Origin: SXTU01 sp964496695
GTDB lineage: Bacteria > Verrucomicrobiota > Verrucomicrobiia > Limisphaerales > SXTU01
DNA length: 64,000 bases
Assembly: GCA_964496695.1 (NCBI GenBank)
Contig: CAZCBE010000015.1
Span: forward strand, 1-64,000
Direction: 5' to 3'
A program made the position numbers and the translations under genes. Below, piece after piece: positions 9,084-17,020 of the stretch. Positions within the stretch are counted from its first letter, which is position 1; the number at the start of each line of letters is the position of its first letter. The notes beneath the pieces were generated by a model. That model did no database searches, had not been told where the DNA came from, and worked only from the letters and a program-made list of their open reading frames with translations.

Positions 9084-9162
9084 GTTGACCACGGAGACAG
9101 GATGCACACAGTGGTCGCCCTCGTGGGTCTTTCTCTGTGTTCATCGTGTCTCCGTGGTCGAA
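9084..9162. repeat. Inverted repeat on the word ACCACGGAGACA
   Basis: GTTGACCACGGAGACA (from 9084) faces TGTCTCCGTGGTCGAA (ending about 9162). It is followed by CTCCGCGTTCTCGGCGTC, another low-complexity word. It is non-coding and located downstream of the DUF3088 gene on the opposite strand. Confidence 0.75.
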
Positions 9163-9270
9163 TGGAGTTTGGAAACTCATCTCCGCACCACAGGGAATTG
9201 CCGTGGGCAGCTCTCCGCGTTCTCGGCGTCTCTGCGTTGGCGAGAATTGCGCCGCTGCCGTTTCGTTGGC

Positions 9271-9618
9271 TCAGTGCGGCCGCCCTATCCCGTGGGCCTG
9301 CGACCAGTAGTTCCCGATCTGCTCCGCGCCCGCGACAAAGTGCAGGCCGTTGTGCGTGCTGATCTCGACCCCGGCCACGCTGGCGGGCGGGCCGTCCGCG
9401 ATGACCAGCACCGGACAGCTTTGGTTCGCCTCGCCGATGAGCGAGAGGATTTCCATCCGGGGGCGCGGGAAGTCCACGTAGCGCACGTCCAGCACATGGC
9501 GGAGGTGCGGGTAGCAGGCGAGCACGCCGGTGAGCTGCGCGCACTCGGGACAATAATATGGGGCGCCAGGACCGTCGGGGAAGTCGTGCTTGAGGAGGAA
9601 GAGGATGTCGCGGTGCAT
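9271..9618 (-). CDS. DUF3088 family protein
   Basis: Predicted 115-residue cytoplasmic protein resembling DUF3088: DILFLLKHDFPD at the start, YYCPECAQLTGVLACYP, FPRPRMEILSLIGEANQSCPVLV and a C-terminal GIGRPH. The function of the family is unknown; the fold is thought to be thioredoxin-like, consistent with the early CPEC. It lies 94 bases downstream of the oxidoreductase gene on the same strand and could be co-transcribed, although the gap contains repeat-like DNA (9617-9712). Confidence 0.75.
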   Translation of the reverse strand: MHRDILFLLKHDFPDGPGAPYYCPECAQLTGVLACYPHLRHVLDVRYVDFPRPRMEILSLIGEANQSCPVLVIADGPPASVAGVEISTHNGLHFVAGAEQIGNYWSQAHGIGRPH

Positions 9619-9712
9619 TCTGGAGCAGTTCCGGGTTTGGAGTTTGGGGTTTCGAGTTAGGTGGTTCGAGCGGAAAGATTCCGTGTTCCGAGTTCCGCAT
9701 TCCGCGTTTGAG

Positions 9713-10432
9713 TCATCCCCACTTCTCCGTCTTCATCTGCTCCTTCGGGAGCTTGAGTTCGTCCAGCACGAGGCGCTCGGTGGCCTCCACGAGCTCGTTC
9801 GTGCCGCACGCATAGAAGACCGTGTTGGCCGGGTCGTGGATGTGTTCCTTGACCCACTCGGCGGTGATGCGGCCCCGGCGGCCGGACCACTGGTCGTCCG
9901 GGTGCAGGCGCGTGCAGGTCACGTAGAAATCAAAGTGCTCGTTCTCCTGTTCGAGCTGCTTGAACTCCTCGTGGAAGATGATGTCGTTCGTCGTGCGGAC
10001 GCTGTAGAGAATCGTCAGGCGGGTGTCGAGCTGGCGGCGCGTGGCCTCGCGGGCAAAGGCGCGGAAGGGCGTCACCCCGCTGCCGCCCGCGATGCAGATG
10101 AGATGCTTGCCCGGCGGATCAAAGACGGGGAGGAACTTGCCGACCGGCTCGATGACGCCCAGTTTGTCGCCCGCCCTGGCCCAGTCCACGAGCCGCGTGC
10201 CCATCTTGCCGTCGCGCTTCACCGTCACTTCGTAAAAACCCCGGTCCAGCGCGCAGGAGGAAAGCGAGTAGGCGCGCTTGTAAGTGGGCGTGTCCGGCCA
10301 ATACACCGTGATGAACTGCCCCGTCTTGAACTCCACGTCATAGCCCGCCGGCCACTGGAGCCGGATGGTCTTCGTGTCCGGCAGTTCCATTGTCACCGAT
10401 TGGATGAGCATCTCGGCGATTTGCTTGGGCAT
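9713..10432 (-). CDS. Ferredoxin-NADP reductase-like FAD/NAD(P)-binding oxidoreductase
   Basis: Predicted 239-residue soluble flavoprotein. The FAD-binding barrel covers residues 1-105 with the RxYS signature RAYSLSS at 53-59 and GVIEPVGKFLPV. The NAD(P)-binding half begins with ICIAGGSGVTPFRAF (GGSGVTPF, 116-123) and ends with the CGTNELVE motif near the C-terminus. It lacks the 2Fe-2S domain found in phenol or benzoate dioxygenase reductases, so it resembles stand-alone reductases that pass electrons between NAD(P)H and a separate partner. The partner is not visible here. It sits 66 bases after the kinase gene on the same strand. Confidence 0.85.
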   Translation of the reverse strand: MPKQIAEMLIQSVTMELPDTKTIRLQWPAGYDVEFKTGQFITVYWPDTPTYKRAYSLSSCALDRGFYEVTVKRDGKMGTRLVDWARAGDKLGVIEPVGKFLPVFDPPGKHLICIAGGSGVTPFRAFAREATRRQLDTRLTILYSVRTTNDIIFHEEFKQLEQENEHFDFYVTCTRLHPDDQWSGRRGRITAEWVKEHIHDPANTVFYACGTNELVEATERLVLDELKLPKEQMKTEKWG

Positions 10433-10498
10433 AAGGTTCCGCCGAGCTTAGGCACGCGATGCGCGGGCGCAAAGCGCATTTTGCGCGCGCGACACTTT

Positions 10499-13400
10499 TC
10501 AACGCGGCACCACATACGTGCCGGACAACTGGTCGTTCCAGGTGCGCCACGGGCGCTCCAGCGAGCTGCCCAAGTGCCCGAGCAGGGCCATCAGCGTGTA
10601 GAGGCTGTAGCGCAGCACCGCATCCACTTTGACGGGCCGGACCGTGCCCGTGAAGGGCGACACCACCAGGAACAGGATGATCCCCAGCCAGAGCAGGACC
10701 GGCGTCCAGCCCACCAGCCACCGCCAGAGCGCCCGCCCGCGCGACACCGGCGCACCGTGGCGGTCCACCACGGCCAGCCCCATCAGGCGCAGCAAGGGCG
10801 GCTGCCCCGTGGCCAGCGTGATGAGCAATGCGCCGCCCGCTCCGAGCACAATGATCCCGGCGACGATGCTCAGGCCGGTCATCCACACTCCACGCGCCTG
10901 AACGCCGCGCAGTTCCGTCAGCATGGCCGGACCAACGGTCCGGGCCGCCGCCAGTTCCGCTGGCGTGGCGAGACTGGCCGTGACCAGCGCGTTGGTGAGC
11001 GACTTCCGGTCAAGTTCCTCCATGCCTCCGCCGAGGTGAGGATTGTCCCAAAACACCTTGTTCGTGAGCACGTCGGCAAATTCGCCGCCCACATAAATCC
11101 GGCGCAGTTTCTCCTTGGCATCCGTCATCGCGGGCGAATCCACCAAGGCTCCCCGCAGCGAGGCCTTGCCGGGAAAAAGCCGTGCCCACTCGGCATCCCA
11201 CCGGCGGTCGTAATGGTGGTGCATGAGCATCGTCAGCACGCCGAACAGCAAGGCGAGTCCGCCCGGCAGCAACGCGGCGTTGACGCGGAGGTTCGTGGGC
11301 GTGGCCGCCGGCTGCCGGATGAGCGACTCCAGATTGCCACGCAGCAGTTCCGCCGAGTCGAAGGCGCGCGCGGCCAGCCGGTCGAGAAAGGCCCGCGCAG
11401 GCAAGGAGGGCGGGCCTTCCATCAGCTTGCCCTTTCCGTCGCGTCCGTGCCGGGCATCAGCGGCGATGCGTCCGAGGAACTGTTGCAGTTCGGCCAGGTC
11501 CGTCACCACCAGGTCCGCCCCGCCCGCCTTGCTGACCAGGCCGGGGCAGGGGAAATCCAGCACCACCGCCTGCCCATCCGCCCGCACCCACACATGGTCG
11601 GTCTGGAGCTTGGGCGCAGGCGACCCCTGCTGCTGGCCGGCATGAAACTCGGCGGCGAGGTCGTGCAGCCAGAAGCGCACGGCCCGCCACGGCTGCGGCG
11701 TTTGCAGCAGGGCCACAAGCGGCCGGCCGGCGGGGGCTTCGTAGGCATCCCACGCCTCGTCGCCGTCGCGCCGCCCATTGAGCCAGCGGAGGCGGGTGGG
11801 GCGGCTCAACTCACGGCGGCGCGCGGCCACTTCGGGCGCAGCCCCGGACTGCCGGTAAATCCACACGTCGCGCCGCAAGGCCGGGTCGTGGGCGAGCCAG
11901 AGGGAAGTTCCGGCCTGCTCGGCGAGCCTGGCCTGCAGCACATACGGCCCGAGCACACCCGCCGGAGCTGGCGCGGGCCCGGCAGCCGGCAAGGCCTCGA
12001 CCGGCAGGCGTTCCTCCCGCACCGGCGCGACCACGACGCGTGTGTGGGTGGCCAGGTCGTGGAGCGCCGCGAAGCCGTTGCGCCGGCGCATGGTGCTGAA
12101 CAAGACGACGCACAGCACCGGGGAGAGCCATTCCGTGCCCAGCCATTCCGACTTGGCCGTGGCCTCGGCATAACGGGTCGCGGAATAGGCGAGCCAAGCG
12201 GCCCAGAGCGGCACGGTAGAAGGCAACTGACTAATGACTGCGCGACCCAGGGCGCGAAGCACGCCCGGCGGCGCACCCTGCGCATTGGCGACGCGCAGCC
12301 CGAGCAGCCACTTGCCGATGCCCGCACCCCACAGCCCCTCGCACACCGCGAAGTAGCCAATGCCCCACACGCCCGACAGCGCCAGCCAGCACCAGGAAGC
12401 GAACGTGCGCTCGCTGAGGAAGTATTCATCCAGCGGGTAACCGATGGCCACCATGCCGGCAAATGCCGGGAGCGAACCGACGAGGTCATCCAGCAGGCCC
12501 GCAACAAACCGCACGCCAAGATTCGCCGGCTTGGCCGCGGCACTGGAGAACGGCTGCAACGCGGCGGCCAGCGCCTCGTAGTCCGCGAAACGCGCCTTCC
12601 GGTCCTTGCTCAGGCAGCGAAGCATGATTCTGCAGAGGGCGGGCGGCAGTTCCGGCCGGTGGACGGCGGGCGACACGGGGGCCGAGTCGAGCACGGTCGC
12701 GATGAGCTTCACCAGGTCCTCGGCATGGAACGGCAACTTGCCCGTGAGCAGGTGGTAGAGGGTCGCGCCCACGGAATAGATGTCCGACCGCACGTCCAGT
12801 TCCTCGCCGCGCAACTGCTCGGGTGAGGCGAGACTGGGTGTGCCCAGCACGGAGCCGGAGGCCGTGACCATGGATTCCTGCCGCGCGAGCGTGGAGATGG
12901 AGAGGCCGAAGTCGCCGACCTTTGCGGTGCCGTCCGCGCTGAGGAAGCAGTTGGCCGGCTTGATGTCGCGGTGCAGCACGCCGGCGCTGCTGGCGGCGGC
13001 GAGGCCGGCGATGACCTGCAGCACATGGTCCACGGCCTCCGCCACCGGCAGCGGACCGCGCTGCTTCACCAGCTCGCGCAGCGTCCCGGCGTGGACGAGT
13101 TCCATCGCGATGACCGGCACGCCGTTGATTTCCTCGCTCCCGTAGATGTAGATGACGTTTGGGTGGCTGACCGCCGCCGCCAGCCGGCCCTCACGGAAGA
13201 AACGCTTGCGGTCGGTCTCGGAGGCGAGCTTGTGGCTCATCACCTTGAGCGCGACGCGCCGCCCGCTCTCCAGGTGGTCCGCCTCCCACACCTCGCCCAT
13301 GCCGCCGCGCCCGAGCAGGCGCAGGATGCGGTAGCCGCCGAACATTTCGCCCGGCACCGGACGGGCAGCGGCGGTGAAGGTCGTGACGCCCGAACCGGAG

Positions 13401-13516
13401 CCGGTTCCAGCGGAGGTGACCGTGGCGCTGTCCAGCAGGCAGCGCGGGCAAAGACCGACGGGGGCGTCAGCGGGCAGCGGGTGGCCGCAGACTGGGCAGG
13501 CAGGTTGCGTGTTCAT
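10499..13516 (-). CDS. Membrane Ser/Thr protein kinase with zinc ribbon, RDD domains and degenerate second kinase-like domain
   Basis: Predicted 1005 residues from MNTQPACPVCG (an upstream in-frame ATG would add 11). A zinc ribbon (CPVCGHPLP...CPRC) comes first. The PknB-type kinase spans residues about 60-320: GRGGMGEV (69-76), Lys91 in VALKVM, HRDIKPAN (182-189) and DFG (202-204), all present, so it should be active. An RDD membrane domain follows (LGVRFVAGLLDDLVGS to FAALHDLATHTRVVV). The middle (about 520-740) reads like a second kinase lobe (GPYVLQARLAEQAGTSLWLAHD, HVWVRADGQAVVLDF) lacking catalytic motifs. The C-terminus has further helices including a second RDD-like block. The adjacent ECF sigma factor is typical for this type of kinase in PVC genomes and suggests joint signalling. 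Confidence 0.85.
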   Translation of the reverse strand: MNTQPACPVCGHPLPADAPVGLCPRCLLDSATVTSAGTGSGSGVTTFTAAARPVPGEMFGGYRILRLLGRGGMGEVWEADHLESGRRVALKVMSHKLASETDRKRFFREGRLAAAVSHPNVIYIYGSEEINGVPVIAMELVHAGTLRELVKQRGPLPVAEAVDHVLQVIAGLAAASSAGVLHRDIKPANCFLSADGTAKVGDFGLSISTLARQESMVTASGSVLGTPSLASPEQLRGEELDVRSDIYSVGATLYHLLTGKLPFHAEDLVKLIATVLDSAPVSPAVHRPELPPALCRIMLRCLSKDRKARFADYEALAAALQPFSSAAAKPANLGVRFVAGLLDDLVGSLPAFAGMVAIGYPLDEYFLSERTFASWCWLALSGVWGIGYFAVCEGLWGAGIGKWLLGLRVANAQGAPPGVLRALGRAVISQLPSTVPLWAAWLAYSATRYAEATAKSEWLGTEWLSPVLCVVLFSTMRRRNGFAALHDLATHTRVVVAPVREERLPVEALPAAGPAPAPAGVLGPYVLQARLAEQAGTSLWLAHDPALRRDVWIYRQSGAAPEVAARRRELSRPTRLRWLNGRRDGDEAWDAYEAPAGRPLVALLQTPQPWRAVRFWLHDLAAEFHAGQQQGSPAPKLQTDHVWVRADGQAVVLDFPCPGLVSKAGGADLVVTDLAELQQFLGRIAADARHGRDGKGKLMEGPPSLPARAFLDRLAARAFDSAELLRGNLESLIRQPAATPTNLRVNAALLPGGLALLFGVLTMLMHHHYDRRWDAEWARLFPGKASLRGALVDSPAMTDAKEKLRRIYVGGEFADVLTNKVFWDNPHLGGGMEELDRKSLTNALVTASLATPAELAAARTVGPAMLTELRGVQARGVWMTGLSIVAGIIVLGAGGALLITLATGQPPLLRLMGLAVVDRHGAPVSRGRALWRWLVGWTPVLLWLGIILFLVVSPFTGTVRPVKVDAVLRYSLYTLMALLGHLGSSLERPWRTWNDQLSGTYVVPR

Positions 13517-13581
13517 GGTGCGATTCAGTTGCGAACCAGTTGGGTTCACCCGCTACTTCAGGAATCGCGGGGAAAGGTTAC

Positions 13582-13656
13582 GTAGCTCGACATTCCAATG
13601 TCGAGAATGGGTCTGCCAACAGCCCCACCGAACTCGACCTCGGAATGTCGAGCTAC
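13582..13656. repeat. Inverted repeat with 15-base perfect arms between kinase and sigma genes
   Basis: GTAGCTCGACATTCC (13582-13596) and its exact complement (13642-13656). The right arm covers the stop codon of the sigma factor gene. It lies in the intercistronic gap of a co-oriented pair and so would form a hairpin in the transcript. Confidence 0.85.
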
Positions 13657-14393
13657 CCCAGCGCCGCCAGCAGATGCCGCCGTTCCTCTTCCACCTCCTC
13701 GGGCGACGTCACCGTGTGCGCAATCTCCTCCTCCAGCAGTTCGCGATACCGCTTCCGCAGCCGATGCACCGCCACCTTCACGGCTCCCGCGCTCAAGTTG
13801 AGCTGGCGACCGACCGCCTCATGCGACGTGCCGCGCCCGGCTGCGGTCAGAAATTCCTTCAACACGGCGAAGGACGCCGCGTTCCCCGCCGCCGTCTGTT
13901 CCGCCTCCAAGCGTTTGAGCACCTGCTCCAGCAACGTCAGCGCCCAACGCCGCTCAAACAGCTTCTCCGGGCTGGCCACGTCCGCCGGCTCCACCGCATA
14001 CCGTTCCTCTGCCGTCAACGCATCGAGCGCCACCGCCTGGCCCGCCCCGCCCCGCCGTAGCGTCCGGCCTTTCGCCCATTCGTTGGCCGCAAACCGCTTG
14101 AACGCCACCAGCAGATACGACCGGAACCGCCCCTTCGTCTGGTCCGCCCGCCCCAGAAAGTCGCCCGCCAGGCACGCCGCGAAAAAGGACTGCACCAAGT
14201 CCTCCGCGTCCTGCGCCCCCTGCCCGCTGCGCCGCGCGAAAACATAGAGCGGATACCAGTAAGTGCCGCACAGCCGCTCCAGTGCCGCACCCGCCAGAGT
14301 GGAGTCCCCGCCCGCCGCCAGCACCACGCTCCACCGCGTGGTCACGAACCACTCGGCACGCGTGGGTTGGGAACTCGGTTCAGCATCAGGCAT
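13653..14393 (-). CDS. ECF-type RNA polymerase sigma factor
   Basis: Predicted 246 residues. Region 2 lies at about residues 35-115: YWYPLYVFARRSGQGAQDAEDLVQSFFAACL (region 2.1-2.2), then FRSYLLVAFKRFAANEWAK. Region 4 lies at about 170-225 with a helix-turn-helix (TSHEAVGRQLNLSAGAVKVAVHRLRKRYRELL). It is longer than a standard ECF factor (about 180) because of a linker. Placement directly upstream of the Ser/Thr kinase on the same strand fits kinase-associated ECF groups that lack an anti-sigma factor; control by phosphorylation is an inference. It is divergent from the DUF1549 gene across a 91-base gap that must hold both promoters. Confidence 0.85.
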   Translation of the reverse strand: MPDAEPSSQPTRAEWFVTTRWSVVLAAGGDSTLAGAALERLCGTYWYPLYVFARRSGQGAQDAEDLVQSFFAACLAGDFLGRADQTKGRFRSYLLVAFKRFAANEWAKGRTLRRGGAGQAVALDALTAEERYAVEPADVASPEKLFERRWALTLLEQVLKRLEAEQTAAGNAASFAVLKEFLTAAGRGTSHEAVGRQLNLSAGAVKVAVHRLRKRYRELLEEEIAHTVTSPEEVEEERRHLLAALG

Positions 14394-14484
14394 GGCGCGA
14401 CTCTACAAGCCCTGCTCCTGCGTGGAAACCCTGGTCGCACATCCCTGAATCCTACCCGCACGCTGGAGCGTCTGTAATGCGACG

Positions 14485-16461
14485 ATGTCTCTGCTGCTCA
14501 AAGCCTTTCCCGGTGCCGGTCTGCTGGCCACCGCGCTGCTGCTCATGTCGCTGCGCGCTGGCACGGCCGCGACGCCGGATGCGAAGCATTGGGCCTATCA
14601 GCCCGTCCGCGCCGTCCAGCCGCCCGCCGATGCGAGCTGGTCCAGCCATCCCGTTGACCGATTCATTTTCGCCGAATTGAACAAACGCGGGCTGAAACCG
14701 AATCCCCCGGCCGACAACCGCACCTTGGTCCGCCGCCTCTATTTTGACCTTCTCGGCCTGCCGCCCACGCCCGAGCAGGCGGCGGAGTTCGAACGCGCCG
14801 TCCAATCAGGCAACCGGCAATCGGCAGTCGAAAACCTCATCGGCCAGCTCCTCGCCTCCCCGCACTACGGCGAACGCTGGGGCCGGCACTGGCTCGATGC
14901 CGCGCGTTATGCGGACACGAGCGGCGATGGCGCGGATGCCCCGGTGCCCGAGGCGCGGCTGTATCGGGATTACGTCATTGATTCCTTCAACGCCGACCTG
15001 CCCTACGACAAGTTCATTACCGAGCAAATTGCCGGCGATCTCCTCGCTAAACGGGAGCCCGAGGTGCGCGCCCGCGAGCGCGTCATTGCCACCGGGTTTG
15101 TCGCCGTCACGCGGCGCTTCAACAACGGCGAATACTCGGACATGCACCTGGTCATCGAGAACACGCTCTCGACCATCGGCAAAGGGATGCTCGGCATGTC
15201 CATCGGCTGTGCGCGCTGCCACGACCACAAGTTCGACCCCATCTCCACCGAGGATTACTACGGCCTGTATGGCTACTTCGCGAGCACCCAGTATCCGCAC
15301 GCCGGCACGGAGCAGGGCCGCGCGCGCAAGAATTTCGTCCCCCTCCCCGGCGGCGGCATCGCCTGGGCGGTGACAGACAAGAAAAAGACGGAGGACATCG
15401 GCGACGCGCTCATCCAAATGAAAGGCGACCCCAAGACGACCAGCGAGAAGACTCCGCGCGCGTTCCTCTCCGTGCTGAACAAGTCCACCCCGCAAATCCC
15501 CGCCGGCCAGTCGGGCCGCCTGCAGCTCGCGGAATGGATCGCCAGCGCGGACAACCCGCTCACCACGCGGGTGGTGGCGAACCGCATCTGGATGCATCAT
15601 TTCGGCAAGGGCATCGTCGAGACGGCGGACACCTTCGGCCAGCAGGGCCGCCCGCCCACGCACCCGGAGCTGCTCGACTGGCTGGCGGGCGAGTTCGTCC
15701 GGCGCGGCTGGTCGTTCAAGGAGATGCACCGGCTGATTCTGACCAGCGCGACGTGGCAGCAGAGTTCTGAAGTTCAAGAGTTGAAGGGTTCAAAAGTTGA
15801 AGAGGCCAAAGGCGGGCGTTCGCAACCCGCTTCAACCCTTCAACCTTTCAACCCTTTAACCACCGACCCCGAGAACAAGCTCTATTGGCACTACCCCCGC
15901 CACCGCCTCGATGCCGAGTCCATGCGCGACGCCGCGCTTTTCGTCAGCGGGCGGCTCAAGACCGGCAACCCGGGTGCGCATCCGTTCCCCAAGCCGAACG
16001 AGAAGAACGAGTATCCCTTCACGCAGCACCGGCCGTTCCTCGCGGACTCCAGCCACGAGTATCGCAGCGTTTATCTCCCTTCGCGCCGGCTCGGCAAGCA
16101 TCCCTACATGGAGATCTTTGACGGACCGAACCCGAACGAGTGCAACGCCCGCCGCCCGGTCTCCACCGTGCCGCTTCAGGCGCTCTTCTGGATGAACAGC
16201 GACTTCATCCGCGACAACGCCCGTTCTTTGGCTGGGCGTGTCATCGCCGCCAGCAACCAGCCGGAGGACCGTGTCCGCCGCGCGACCCTGCTCACCTACA
16301 ACCGCCCGCCTTCCGCCGACGAACTCAGCGACTTGACGCGCTACGCGAAGGACTACGCCAAAAGCATGGGCGAGAAAGACCCGGCCGAGCGGGAACTCCG
16401 CATCTGGACCAGCGTGTGCCGCCTGCTGCTCTCGGCGAACGAGTTTGTGTATCTGGATTGA
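14485..16461 (+). CDS. DUF1549/DUF1553 (PSCyt2/PSD1) exported protein with in-frame repeat insertion
   Basis: Predicted 658 residues with an N-terminal signal (residues 1-28). DUF1549 covers about 55-255: VDRFIFAELNKRGLKP, RRLYFDLLGLPPTPEQ, HYGERWGRHWLDAARYADTSG and CARCHDHKFDPI (Cys242, Cys245, His246). DUF1553 covers about 340-650: LAEWIASADNPLTTRVVANRIWMHHFGKGIV, YWHYPRHRLDAESMRDAAL and a terminal LLSANEFVYLD. The family is abundant in PVC bacteria and is paired with DUF1501 genes; its chemistry is unproven. Unlike the second copy in this window it has no PSCyt1 cytochrome domain. Residues about 428-459 are encoded by an inverted repeat (15765-15861) that interrupts the link between QQSSE and DPENKLYWHYP without breaking the frame. 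Confidence 0.85.
   Translation: MSLLLKAFPGAGLLATALLLMSLRAGTAATPDAKHWAYQPVRAVQPPADASWSSHPVDRFIFAELNKRGLKPNPPADNRTLVRRLYFDLLGLPPTPEQAAEFERAVQSGNRQSAVENLIGQLLASPHYGERWGRHWLDAARYADTSGDGADAPVPEARLYRDYVIDSFNADLPYDKFITEQIAGDLLAKREPEVRARERVIATGFVAVTRRFNNGEYSDMHLVIENTLSTIGKGMLGMSIGCARCHDHKFDPISTEDYYGLYGYFASTQYPHAGTEQGRARKNFVPLPGGGIAWAVTDKKKTEDIGDALIQMKGDPKTTSEKTPRAFLSVLNKSTPQIPAGQSGRLQLAEWIASADNPLTTRVVANRIWMHHFGKGIVETADTFGQQGRPPTHPELLDWLAGEFVRRGWSFKEMHRLILTSATWQQSSEVQELKGSKVEEAKGGRSQPASTLQPFNPLTTDPENKLYWHYPRHRLDAESMRDAALFVSGRLKTGNPGAHPFPKPNEKNEYPFTQHRPFLADSSHEYRSVYLPSRRLGKHPYMEIFDGPNPNECNARRPVSTVPLQALFWMNSDFIRDNARSLAGRVIAASNQPEDRVRRATLLTYNRPPSADELSDLTRYAKDYAKSMGEKDPAERELRIWTSVCRLLLSANEFVYLD
15765..15861. 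repeat. In-frame inverted repeat built from GTTGAAGGGTTCAA words
   Basis: The left arm (15765-15802) repeats GTTCAAGAG / GTTGAAGG / GTTCAAAAG / GTTGAAG. The right arm (15830-15861) is its inverse, TTCAACCCTTCAACC and so on. It lies wholly inside the DUF1549/DUF1553 gene and adds about 32 residues without a stop or frameshift. Confidence 0.85.
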
Positions 16462-17020
16462 ACGCCATGTGCGCCAAATTCCCAACGAGAGGGTTCCGCC
16501 AGAACGGCACCATGCTGTTGCTATCAGCCACGGCCACGGCTCCGATTGCTCCTCTCATTAGCACCCGGCTTCAGCCGGGTGTCAGCGCACGAGCAACCCA
16601 GGAAACCGTTTCAACGGTTTCCGCCCGACACGATTGCGTGCTCCCTGCGCTCGCCAGTTCGATTCGCCCCGTCAGGGGCGACACAACAGTAGCCGTGGGT
16701 GAAGTGAGCATCGCGAACGTAACCCACGGTTGCGTCCTGAAAAATGTCGGCAACCGCGTAGCGGTTGAACCCGGCCTCGCTCGGATGAAATCGTTCAACC
16801 GCTACGCGGTTGCGGTTCATGGGGCTGGGGTCCGTGGGTTGCACTCGCTGCGCTCGTTCCACCCACGGCTATTGATGTTTGGCTCCTACGGAGCCGCTCG
16901 CTTGGCCGGCCAACATACATTCGCCGCCCGCTCCGCGCCTTGGTGCCGGCGGCTTGCAGCCGCCGTCCACGATGCCACTTACGCCAGAACGGCCATCGCA
17001 AGCGCTAGCCTCCCGCACCC
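16462..17020. other. Intergenic repeat array between DUF1549/DUF1553 and DUF1501 genes
   Basis: I see no gene here. Copy 2 of the CTCATTGGCACC composite occupies 16554-16622. Further hairpins are TCGCCCCGTCAGGGGCGA (16664-16681), CAACCGCGTAGCGGTTG (16751-16767), CAACCGCTACGCGGTTG (16796-16812), GGCTCCTACGGAGCC (16881-16895) and GGCGGCTTGCAGCCGCC (16948-16964). The array separates two genes that are usually adjacent. Confidence 0.75.
16554..16622. repeat. Composite palindromic repeat, CTCATTGGCACC family, copy 2
   Basis: CTCATTAGCACC leads into the hairpin ACCCGGCTTCAGCCGGGT (16554-16581), then GGAAACCGTTTCAACGGT and its closing bases (16601-16622). Same order and nearly the same sequence as 22543-22610. 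Confidence 0.85.

Larger units (their letters stand above)
8600..9270. other. Intergenic region filled with palindromic repeats
   Basis: I see no gene in these 670 bases. They contain a segment shared with 59026-59053 (8668-8697), a hairpin GCGGCCTAAAGGCCGC (8781-8796), a 17-base-arm hairpin (8821-8866), three GGCTGGTAGCC-type hairpins (about 8876-9030), a further direct copy of the arm (near 9051-9066) and an inverted repeat on ACCACGGAGACA (9084-9162). Confidence 0.7.

Noticed and set aside
8821..9162. Transposon or MITE with terminal inverted repeats
   Set aside because: No transposase, no target-site duplication that I could see, and the inner parts are themselves independent hairpins. 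A cluster of separate elements explains it better.
9590..12826. Open frame of 1078 codons on the plus strand
   Set aside because: It runs antisense through the oxidoreductase and kinase genes, whose motifs are clear. Its translation is rich in Arg, His, Gln and Gly without any domain, as expected for the shadow of a GC-rich gene.
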